From: an uncultured Eubacteriales bacterium
GTDB lineage: Bacteria; Bacillota; Clostridia; Oscillospirales; Acutalibacteraceae
NCBI GenBank assembly: GCA_934476545.1
Contig: CAKSOB010000018.1
Coordinates: 1-19,685 of the forward strand
Direction of reading: 5' to 3'
DNA length: 19,685 nt
The position numbers were made by a program, and so were the translations under genes. The notes under the pieces were generated by a model. It worked only from the letters and a program-made list of their open reading frames with translations. It made no database searches and was not told the origin of the DNA. Within the stretch, counting starts at the first letter, position 1; every line of letters begins with the position of its first letter. Shown here piece by piece: positions 1-6,176 of the stretch.

Positions 1-1
1 G

Positions 2-304
2 GTACAAGCATCCTCTCAAAACCCTCGGTCTTTGTTGTCCCTATTTCATTCCGACAGCAAGCAAAATCCTGCTCTTTTGAACGATTCCGCTTACGACAAA
101 CTGTTAACCATCTCTAACACTTCCACAGCACAAAGCGTTTTGAAATCGGAACAGCAAGCTGAACGGTATCTGGTGGAACAGGGCATCTTCTATCCGCTTT
201 ACTACGAAACAGACCACTGGGCAGTTGCGCCTTCTGTGCAAAATGCAACGATACTGCCCTATAATGGTGGGATCGATTTTTCCCGCAGTAAAAAATTAAA
301 ATAA
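2..304 (+). CDS. C-terminal fragment of a probable peptide/nickel-type ABC transporter substrate-binding protein (family 5)
   Basis: An open frame runs in from the left edge and ends in TAA at 302-304, giving about the last 100 residues of a longer protein. The tail has features common at the end of OppA/DppA-like extracytoplasmic binding proteins: an amphipathic helix ending in AERYLVEQG, then the strand IFYPLYYE, then a short strand with a conserved Val and a final G-x-DFS-xxKK. In that family this part closes lobe I after the last helix. The binding lobes and the lipoprotein signal lie outside the window, so the substrate cannot be judged. A TTG at 32 is internal and probably not a start. 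The gene ends just before a bidirectional terminator shared with the convergent ior operon. The family call rests on a short tail and is moderate. Confidence 0.55.
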   Translation, partial: VQASSQNPRSLLSLFHSDSKQNPALLNDSAYDKLLTISNTSTAQSVLKSEQQAERYLVEQGIFYPLYYETDHWAVAPSVQNATILPYNGGIDFSRSKKLK

Positions 305-310
305 CACAAA

Positions 311-345
311 AAAAAGACCACGATGAGCGCTCATCATGGTCTTTT
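311..345. terminator. Bidirectional intrinsic terminator between the binding-protein gene and the ior operon
   Basis: AAAAAGACCA (311-320) pairs with TGGTCTTTTT (336-345, allowing one unpaired base on each side), and GATGAGC (322-328) pairs with GCTCATC (329-335). This gives a long stem with A-rich and T-rich flanks on both strands. It lies between converging genes ending at 304 (+) and 368 (-), so it can serve both. Confidence 0.85.
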
Positions 346-367
346 TCTTTTTCTATTGATAATGCAA

Positions 368-802
368 TTACTCGGTAACGATTTCCTGCTCCGATACGAT
401 GGTTACGCCGCCGGATTTCAGCACTGCCAGTGCTTTCTCGTTATCCTCTACCCGCATCACGCCAACCGCTTCTTTTCCCTTGCGGTAATCGTTAAAGGCA
501 TAGCAGTATTCCAAACCGATTCCGCCCTCTGCTAACAGAGCTGCCACCTTTGCAAAAGCACCGGTTTCTTTCGGCAAGCCAAATGCAATAACGGCGGTTT
601 GGCTCACGGCGCAATGGCTTTCTTTCAATACCTGCACCGCTTTTTCCGGTTGGTCAACGATCAAGCGCAGGACACCGTAATCTACGGAGTCTGCAATGGA
701 CAACGCCAAAATGTGAATGTCTGCCTTTGCCAGAATTGCAGTAATCTCTGCCAAGCGACCGGATTTATTCTCCAAAAAAACGGAAATTTGACGAATAGTC
801 AT
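368..802 (-). CDS. Tandem ACT-domain protein, probable amino-acid-binding regulator of the aryl-acid operon
   Basis: The protein has 144 residues and contains two ACT folds, about residues 3-60 and 70-130. Each has the beta-alpha-beta start with a Gly-Arg-Leu or Gly-Ala-Phe turn (SGRLAEI, TGAFAKV) that forms the ligand site in ACT domains. There is no catalytic domain. Stand-alone tandem ACT proteins typically bind an amino acid and act as sensors. The start at 802 is chosen because AGGAGG lies 8 bases upstream; a longer frame to 841 has no ribosome site and would overlap the preceding gene. It begins 13 bases after the paaK-like stop and is the last gene of the iorA-iorB-paaK set, a pairing seen often in anaerobes. 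Sensing an aromatic amino acid or aryl acid is inference from this context; the ligand is not visible. Confidence 0.85.
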   Translation of the reverse strand: MTIRQISVFLENKSGRLAEITAILAKADIHILALSIADSVDYGVLRLIVDQPEKAVQVLKESHCAVSQTAVIAFGLPKETGAFAKVAALLAEGGIGLEYCYAFNDYRKGKEAVGVMRVEDNEKALAVLKSGGVTIVSEQEIVTE

Positions 803-815
803 ACCATAGTCCTCC

Positions 816-2120
816 TTACAGGTTGCGGTTATCAATGACACGCTTTGCTTTTCCTTCGGAACGCGGCAAGGTTTTTGGCTCCAACAAGCGAACCTTTGCC
901 ATAATATTCAGAGTAGACTTCAGCGCCTCGGAGATACGCTTCTCTGCCTTGGAAATATCCTTCATGGTATCGGAGAACATTTCCTCTGCCATTTCAATTT
1001 GTACTTCCAGGCTGTCACGGTTGTCCTTGCGGTCTACAATCATCTGGTAGTTCGGCTCCATGCCAAGACTCAGCAATACAGCTTCAATCTGAGATGGGAA
1101 TACGTTGATGCCGCGGATAATTAACATATCATCGGTACGGCCGTGTGGCTTCATCATCCGAACGGTGGTTCTGCCGCACTTGCATGCAGAACGCTCTAGC
1201 TTACAAATATCTCGTGTGCGATACCGAATCAACGGCAGTGCTTCTTTGCCGATGCAGGTAAATACCAGCTCGCCGTACTGTCCATCTTCCAGAACCTCTC
1301 CAGTATCCGGGTCAATGATTTCCGGATAGAAGTAGTCCTCTGCAATGTGCATACCGCACTGTTCGGAGCATTCCATAGCAACGCCGGGACCGGAAATTTC
1401 TGACAAGCCGTATACATCGTACGCCTTGATTGCCAACAGCTTTTCCAGTTCTTTCCGCATTTCCTCTGTCCAAGGCTCTGCGCCGCAGAAAGCAGCACGA
1501 ATCGGCAAAGTCTTTGGATCAATGCCCATTTCACGAATGGTTTCACCGATATACATAGCATAAGACGGGGTGCAGCACAACATATCGGTGCCGTAGTCTT
1601 GCAGCATGGCAATCTGACGGTTGGTGTTGCCGGAGGATGCCGGGATTACAGTCATGCCCATATAGCCTGCGCCTTCATGAAAACCCAAACCACCGGTGAA
1701 CAAGCCATAACCGTAAGCAACCTGAATGGTATCTGCTTTGGTCATGCCAACACTGGTCAACCCTCTGGCGATACATCTTGCCCAAACGTCTAGGTCATTT
1801 TTCGTATAACCTACAACAGTTGGCTTGCCGGTGGTGCCGGAAGAAGCGTGGATTCTTGCCAAGTCCTCCTTGCCTACTGCAAACAACCCAAATGGATAAT
1901 GATCCCGCAAGTCGGTTTTAAATGTAAAGGGCAGCTTGGTAATATCGTCGATGGATTGAATATCCTCCGGCTTTATGCCCAGTTCATCCAGCTTCTCTTT
2001 ATAAAACGGTACATGGTCGTAAGCGTTTTTCACCATAGTACGCAGCCGTTCCGACTGCACCTTTCGCATATCCTCTCGGGAGGCGCACTCGATTTCCTGA
2101 TCTAAATAATGATGTTCCAT
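816..2120 (-). CDS. paaK: Phenylacetate-CoA ligase family (AMP-forming aryl-acid CoA ligase)
   Basis: The protein has 434 residues, the usual length of PaaK-type ligases in the ANL adenylating superfamily. Family knowledge: they convert an aryl acetate, ATP and CoA to aryl-acetyl-CoA, AMP and pyrophosphate. Visible motifs are the phosphate loop SSGTTGKP (93-100), the adenine-site motif YGLSE, RYRTRD, and the hinge region GRTDDMLIIRG leading into the small C-terminal lid domain. The start at 2120 has a GAGGGG site about 10 bases upstream. It follows iorB and precedes the ACT gene, so the substrate is probably the acid matching the IOR product: phenylacetate, 4-hydroxyphenylacetate or indoleacetate. 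The ligase could assimilate aryl acids or, with the oxidoreductase running forward, help dispose of the CoA ester. Neither direction nor substrate can be told from sequence. The family call is firm. Confidence 0.93.
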   Translation of the reverse strand: MEHHYLDQEIECASREDMRKVQSERLRTMVKNAYDHVPFYKEKLDELGIKPEDIQSIDDITKLPFTFKTDLRDHYPFGLFAVGKEDLARIHASSGTTGKPTVVGYTKNDLDVWARCIARGLTSVGMTKADTIQVAYGYGLFTGGLGFHEGAGYMGMTVIPASSGNTNRQIAMLQDYGTDMLCCTPSYAMYIGETIREMGIDPKTLPIRAAFCGAEPWTEEMRKELEKLLAIKAYDVYGLSEISGPGVAMECSEQCGMHIAEDYFYPEIIDPDTGEVLEDGQYGELVFTCIGKEALPLIRYRTRDICKLERSACKCGRTTVRMMKPHGRTDDMLIIRGINVFPSQIEAVLLSLGMEPNYQMIVDRKDNRDSLEVQIEMAEEMFSDTMKDISKAEKRISEALKSTLNIMAKVRLLEPKTLPRSEGKAKRVIDNRNL

Positions 2121-2157
2121 AACTTGTATGTTCCCCTCTTATTTGAATTTGCAATCC

Positions 2158-2736
2158 TTATTCACCGGCGTGGTAACCCAGTTCAAATGCCTTGAGATTC
2201 AACTCCAAGAATTTTGGCGGCACGGTTGCTTTAATCGACTCCAACCAAATCTCTTTGTCCAACTCTAAATACTTTGCCATTGCACCGATCATTACCACGT
2301 TAACCGCCTTAGGAGAGCCTGCCTCCTGTGCCAATCGCAGGGCATTGAACGCCAACACATTCAAGCCTTTTTCTTGAATGGCTTCCGTCAAATGCTCCGG
2401 ATACTGCATGGCGCCGGTGATAACCGGCATTGGGTCAATCTGTTGGGTGTTCACAATAATGGTGCCGCCTTTTTTCAGACAGTTGATATATCGTGCAGAC
2501 TCCAACTGTTCAAATGCCAAAATAATATCGGCCTCGCCTTCCAAAATCACAGGAGAAGCAACCTGCTCGCCATAACGAACATAAGTAACAACGGAACCGC
2601 CACGTTGGCTCATGCCGTGAACCTCGGATACCTTCACATCAAATCCACGGTTCAGCGCTGTATTTCCCAACACACGGCTTGCCAACAGGGTGCCCTGTCC
2701 GCCAACACCGGCAATCAAAATACTCTTTACACTCAT
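2158..2736 (-). CDS. iorB: Indolepyruvate:ferredoxin oxidoreductase, beta subunit
   Basis: The protein has 192 residues, normal for the small subunit of IOR. It carries the gamma-type domain of the 2-oxoacid:ferredoxin oxidoreductase family, with the nucleotide-like loop GVGGQG (10-15) and the conserved SEVHGMSQRGG stretch near residue 37. With IorA it oxidises aryl-2-oxo acids (indolepyruvate, phenylpyruvate, 4-hydroxyphenylpyruvate) to aryl-acetyl-CoA, passing electrons to ferredoxin; the enzyme is cytoplasmic and oxygen-sensitive. The ATG follows the iorA stop by one base. Its GGGAGG site lies inside the end of iorA, which implies translational coupling and equal subunit amounts. Identity is secure from sequence and from the neighbouring alpha subunit. 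Confidence 0.95.
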   Translation of the reverse strand: MSVKSILIAGVGGQGTLLASRVLGNTALNRGFDVKVSEVHGMSQRGGSVVTYVRYGEQVASPVILEGEADIILAFEQLESARYINCLKKGGTIIVNTQQIDPMPVITGAMQYPEHLTEAIQEKGLNVLAFNALRLAQEAGSPKAVNVVMIGAMAKYLELDKEIWLESIKATVPPKFLELNLKAFELGYHAGE

Positions 2737-2737
2737 G

Positions 2738-4477
2738 TTACTGTTCCTCCCGTTTTACAATGGCATTGGAATGACACAGCTCTGTGCAAACATCGCAGCC
2801 CACACATTGTGTCTGATCAATCTCCGCCTTGCCGTTCCGCATACTAATAGCAGGACAACCGATTCCCATGCAAGCGGTACATCCCACACATTTCTCCGGA
2901 ACAACATGCAGTGGCGGGTTGTGCTTTACGGTTTTCAGCAAAGCGCAAGGACGACGGCTGATGATAACAGATGGTTCCTCTGCTGCCAATTCCTCTCGGA
3001 TTGCCGCTCTGGTTTCCTTCAGATTGTATGGATCAATCACCCGTACCCGCTTAATACCAATCGCATGGCACAGTGCTTCCAAGTCAACTGCTGTGGTCAC
3101 ATCGCCACGAATGGTTTTTCCGGTAGTTGGGTTCTGCTGCTGACCGGTCATGCCGGTGATGGAGTTATCCAAAATCAGCACCAGAGAATTACTTTGGTTG
3201 TAAGCAATATCAATCAAGCTGGTAATACCGGAGTGAATAAAGGTGGAGTCACCGATTACCGCTACGGATTTCTTTTCGCTTTCCGCACCTCTTGCTTTGT
3301 TAAAGCCATGGAGCGCCGATACAGACGCGCCCATGCAGATGCAGGTATCCATCGCATTCAGCGGCGCAGATGCGCCCAAGGTGTAGCAGCCAATGTCACC
3401 GCTGACAAACACCTTCTCTTTTTTCAAGGTATAGAAGATACCTCTGTGGGGACAACCGCAGCACATTGCCGGCGGACGCATTGGAATTTTCTGATCCAAT
3501 GTAATTTTTTCCGGCTCTTTGCCCAACATCAGCTTGGCAATCAAGGTTTGAGAGAACTCCCCGCAAATCGGGAACAGATCCTTTCCGATGACCTCTATCC
3601 CGTTCTGGCGGCAGAAATGCTCAATCACCGGATCTAATTCTTCAATAACGTATACCTTTTCCACTTTGGAGGCAAACTCTTGAATGAGATGTACCGGCAG
3701 TGGATTAACCATACCCAGCTTCAAATAGGAAACGGTATCGCCCAAGGCTTCCTTTGCATACTGGTATGCAATACCGGAGGTGATCACACCGATTTTGCTG
3801 CCATTGTCCTCTATCTTATTGATGTCGCAGGTTTCTGCCCACTCTGCCAGCTTCTTTGTCCGCTCCTCTACCTTTATGTGCTTCGGGCGGGCAAATGCCG
3901 GCAGCATGACGTTTTTCTCCGGATGCTTTTCGTAGGGAATCAGCTCTCGCTCCTGGCGATCCTCTGTGGTCACAATGCCGCAGGAGTGCGCTACACGAGT
4001 CGTCAGGCGCAGAATGACCGGAGTATCAAATTGCTCGGACAATTCATATGCCAGCTTTGTAAACATGCAACATTCTTCCGAATCGGATGGCTCCAGCATC
4101 GGCACTTTCGCTGCAATGGCATGGTTGCGGGAATCCTGCTCATTTTGGGAGGAATGCATTCCCGGATCATCTGCCACGCCAATCACCACACCACCGGTTA
4201 CACCAATATAAGACATGGTGAATACCGGATCTGCCGCCACATTCAAGCCAACGTGCTTCATGCCGCAGAAAGACCGTGCGCCGCCAAAAGATGCACCGGC
4301 TGCAACCTCTGCCGCAACCTTTTCGTTTGGCGCCCACTCCACATACATTTCATCATATTTGGCAGCATATTCGGTGATTTCCGTACTGGGCGTACCCGGG
4401 TAACTGGAAACCACACGCACACCTGCCTCATACAAGCCACGGGCAACGGCTTCATTGCCCAACATCAATCGCTTCAT
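2738..4477 (-). CDS. iorA: Indolepyruvate:ferredoxin oxidoreductase, alpha subunit
   Basis: The protein has 579 residues in the classic IorA order. An N-terminal pyruvate:ferredoxin-oxidoreductase-type domain starts at MLGNEAVARG and has the SYPGTPSTEI motif. A TPP-binding domain follows, with GDIGCYTLG and a metal/diphosphate loop GDSTF...NSITGMTG. The C-terminal 2[4Fe-4S] ferredoxin domain has cysteines at 530, 533, 536, 541 and 558, 561, 564, 568; the first set has the CX2CX2CX4CP spacing characteristic of IorA. It catalyses the TPP-dependent, CoA-linked oxidation of aryl pyruvates, which arise from Phe, Tyr or Trp by transamination. The start at 4477 has an ideal AAGGAGG site. It is the first gene of the operon, behind a promoter at 4571-4599. 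It could run reductively to make aromatic amino acids from aryl acids when paired with the ligase. Confidence 0.96.
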   Translation of the reverse strand: MKRLMLGNEAVARGLYEAGVRVVSSYPGTPSTEITEYAAKYDEMYVEWAPNEKVAAEVAAGASFGGARSFCGMKHVGLNVAADPVFTMSYIGVTGGVVIGVADDPGMHSSQNEQDSRNHAIAAKVPMLEPSDSEECCMFTKLAYELSEQFDTPVILRLTTRVAHSCGIVTTEDRQERELIPYEKHPEKNVMLPAFARPKHIKVEERTKKLAEWAETCDINKIEDNGSKIGVITSGIAYQYAKEALGDTVSYLKLGMVNPLPVHLIQEFASKVEKVYVIEELDPVIEHFCRQNGIEVIGKDLFPICGEFSQTLIAKLMLGKEPEKITLDQKIPMRPPAMCCGCPHRGIFYTLKKEKVFVSGDIGCYTLGASAPLNAMDTCICMGASVSALHGFNKARGAESEKKSVAVIGDSTFIHSGITSLIDIAYNQSNSLVLILDNSITGMTGQQQNPTTGKTIRGDVTTAVDLEALCHAIGIKRVRVIDPYNLKETRAAIREELAAEEPSVIISRRPCALLKTVKHNPPLHVVPEKCVGCTACMGIGCPAISMRNGKAEIDQTQCVGCDVCTELCHSNAIVKREEQ

Positions 4478-4485
4478 AAACCATA

Positions 4486-4508
4486 CCTCCTTGGGATTGC
4501 CATCCCAA
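4486..4508 (-). promoter_or_regulatory. Leader hairpin abutting the iorA Shine-Dalgarno sequence
   Basis: On the transcribed strand TTGGGAT (4508-4502) pairs with ATCCCAA (4497-4491) around a 4-base loop, and the GGAGG ribosome site (4490-4486) begins at the very next base. A stem this close to the ribosome site can affect initiation. A weaker hairpin (CCGC/GCGG) lies just upstream in the leader. Translational control is inference. Confidence 0.45.
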
Positions 4509-4570
4509 ATGAACCCCGCAAAAAGGGCGGTGTATTTTCATTTTTCATTTATACTATTGTATATAGATAA

Positions 4571-4599
4571 ATTTTATCGCTTTTCGAGCGAAAAAGCAA
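4571..4599 (-). promoter_or_regulatory. Predicted sigma-A promoter of the iorA operon, with an inverted repeat in the spacer
   Basis: Reading the minus strand, TTGCTT (4599-4594) and TAAAAT (4576-4571) are separated by 17 bases. The spacer and the inner part of the -35 hexamer carry an inverted repeat with arms GCTTTT/AAAAGC (4579-4584 and 4592-4597). Such a position suits a repressor operator. It implies a leader of about 85 bases before the iorA ATG. Confidence 0.55.
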
Positions 4600-4640
4600 G
4601 AAATTTTCCACATTTCCCCCTAACCCCAACGGATTTCTCG

Positions 4641-4687
4641 GAAAAAAGAAAAACGCACAGCAGGAATCCGATTCTCTGCCATGCGTT
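4641..4687 (-). terminator. Intrinsic terminator after the small membrane protein gene
   Basis: A 12-base-pair stem forms between 4676-4687 and 4652-4663 with two G-U wobbles. The loop itself folds (GAATC/GATTC). On the minus strand it is followed by a run of T residues broken by single C (complement of 4641-4651). It separates the small gene from the ior promoter downstream. Confidence 0.8.
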
Positions 4688-4703
4688 CTTTTCTCCGGTA
4701 TCA

Positions 4704-4856
4704 TCAATGAATGAATAAAATTGTCAGCGGAACCGCCGTTCCCAGCATAACGGCAGCGCAGCCGATGGCTACGATTTTCACCCACAGGGGCGTGTAACTG
4801 CCGGATTTTTTCGGAGAAGCCTTCTTCTGCGAATGGCGTTGTTTTTTCTTAGACAT
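4704..4856 (-). CDS. Small single-pass membrane protein of unknown function, 50 residues
   Basis: I do not recognise a family. The protein begins with a very basic stretch of about 20 residues rich in Lys, Gln and Ser (MSKKKQRHSQKKASPKKSG), then a short linker YTPLW, then one hydrophobic helix at about residues 25-48 ending almost at the C-terminus (ILFIH). The charge pattern predicts a cytoplasmic N-terminus and a tail-anchored or signal-anchor topology. The start at 4856 is supported by AGGAGG 8 bases upstream; an upstream in-frame ATG at 4886 would place that ribosome site inside the gene. It has its own promoter (4929-4957) and its own terminator, so it is a single-gene transcript. It is divergent from the LytR-CpsA-Psr gene. 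Real expression is likely; the function is open. Confidence 0.75.
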   Translation of the reverse strand: MSKKKQRHSQKKASPKKSGSYTPLWVKIVAIGCAAVMLGTAVPLTILFIH

Positions 4857-4928
4857 ACAAGCAGCCTCCTTTTTCTGTTTCCCCATCCTGCTTTGCTCTT
4901 ACATTTTTTTAAAATTTGATTCTATCTT

Positions 4929-4957
4929 ATTTTACCAGACAGAATCCCGCCTTGCAA
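4929..4957 (-). promoter_or_regulatory. Predicted sigma-A promoter of the small membrane protein gene
   Basis: On the minus strand TTGCAA (4957-4952) and TAAAAT (4934-4929) are spaced by 17 bases, about 75 bases upstream of the ATG at 4856. Its -35 box lies only 13 bases from the -35 box of the divergent promoter at 4971. Confidence 0.65.
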
Positions 4958-4970
4958 CACACACCTTTAG

Positions 4971-4999
4971 TTGACAGATTTTGTCTTTTATCATAAAAT
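4971..4999 (+). promoter_or_regulatory. Predicted strong sigma-A promoter of the LytR-CpsA-Psr gene
   Basis: A perfect TTGACA (4971-4976) and TAAAAT (4994-4999) are separated by 17 bases, about 70 bases upstream of the ATG at 5070. The TTG of this -35 box is in frame with the gene but cannot be the translation start. Confidence 0.8.
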
Positions 5000-5069
5000 A
5001 AGAACGATACCTTTTGGAAAAAGCATCCCGTTTGCGGTAAGGATGCAAAACGAGAAAGAGAGGGAAGTT

Positions 5070-6161
5070 ATGGCAAAAAATTACGATGATGACAGTCGCA
5101 ACCTACACAGCAACAGTGACTGGAACGAACCCATCGACCGCTATGATTATGTAGACGATGTCTATTCCGAAACGCCTCGCCGCCGAAAGGGAAAACCCTA
5201 TTACGCACAACCCTCCGGCGGCAAACCGCCAAAGTCCAAAAAGAAAATGAAGGGCTGGAAAAAAGCACTGATTTGGATTGGCTCCATTCTCATGGCAATC
5301 CTCATTGGACTGTTGGTTTTGGTGGGGCTGCTGTTTGGGCGGCTGCACACAGAATCGGTAGATACCACGCAATATGAACAAACCGTAGATGAAGTTTCCC
5401 ACATTGATTTGATTCACGACAGCCATGTGATGAATGTTTTGGTCATCGGCGCCGACAGCAACAAGGACGGCAGTGAGGGACGTTCCGATACCATGATGCT
5501 CATTTCGCTGGACAGCCGAACCAACTCCATGAAAATCGTTTCCTTCCTGCGAGATCTCTATGTGGAGATTCCCGGCTACGGCAAGGATCGACTGAATGCC
5601 GCATACAGCTATGGCGGCGCCGGAATGCTGATGCAAACCATCGAGAATAACTTCCGCATTGAAGTAGATAAATATTTGGAAACCAACTTTGACGGATTTG
5701 AGGATATTATCGACTCCATCGGCGGCATTGACGTCACCATGACAGCGGCGGAAGCCGAGTTCATCAACGACTGGAAAAATGTGGGCGCAGTAGAGGGGAA
5801 AAATCACCTCAACGGAAAAAATGCGCTGTACTTTGCCAGAATGCGAAAACTGGACAGCGACTTCGGACGTACCACACGGCAGCGGCAAGTGGTTTCTGCC
5901 ATGTTCTCCAAGCTGAAGTCCTCTAATCCTATCACCATGTATTCCGCAGCATATAAGCTGATGCCCAACTTAAAAACCAATCTGTCTTACACAGAACTGA
6001 TCCGCTTTGGTCTTGCTTTTTCCAAAATGAATGATTCCGAAACCATGTCGGTTCCCAGCGACGGCACCTATTACGATTACACCACACCGGAGGGCGCCAT
6101 GGTTCTGGTTCCGTATTTGGAGCAAAATATCCAGTTATTAAAAGCATTTTTATATAAATAA
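5070..6161 (+). CDS. LytR-CpsA-Psr (LCP) family wall-polymer ligase
   Basis: The protein has 363 residues: an acidic/basic cytoplasmic tail (1-65), one membrane helix (about 66-90) and an extracellular LCP domain (about 120-300). Conserved LCP residues are visible: NVLVIGADS (122-130), R138 and D140 in GRSDTMML, FLRDLYVEIPG (159-169), R174, and the later FARMR...FGRTTRQRQ block (254-272), whose arginines bind the polyprenyl pyrophosphate. LCP enzymes transfer teichoic acid, capsule or glycan polymers from a lipid carrier to peptidoglycan. The start at 5070 has an AGAGGG site; in-frame upstream codons overlap the promoter or lack a site. metG begins 15 bases downstream, so the two may be cotranscribed. 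Which polymer is attached cannot be told. Confidence 0.92.
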   Translation: MAKNYDDDSRNLHSNSDWNEPIDRYDYVDDVYSETPRRRKGKPYYAQPSGGKPPKSKKKMKGWKKALIWIGSILMAILIGLLVLVGLLFGRLHTESVDTTQYEQTVDEVSHIDLIHDSHVMNVLVIGADSNKDGSEGRSDTMMLISLDSRTNSMKIVSFLRDLYVEIPGYGKDRLNAAYSYGGAGMLMQTIENNFRIEVDKYLETNFDGFEDIIDSIGGIDVTMTAAEAEFINDWKNVGAVEGKNHLNGKNALYFARMRKLDSDFGRTTRQRQVVSAMFSKLKSSNPITMYSAAYKLMPNLKTNLSYTELIRFGLAFSKMNDSETMSVPSDGTYYDYTTPEGAMVLVPYLEQNIQLLKAFLYK

Positions 6162-6176
6162 AAGAAGGTAAACATT

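Noticed and set aside
2690..4570. Two long plus-strand frames opposite iorA (315 and 296 codons)
   Set aside because: They lie opposite iorA, which has clear TPP and ferredoxin motifs. Their translations show no family features.
4971..5069. N-terminal extension of the LCP protein from the TTG at 4971
   Set aside because: The TTG is part of the -35 box TTGACA, so it is upstream of the transcript start. ATG 5070 has a ribosome site.
6120..6176. T-box or SAM/Met riboswitch before metG
   Set aside because: The gap after the LCP gene is only 15 bases, with no room for such a leader.
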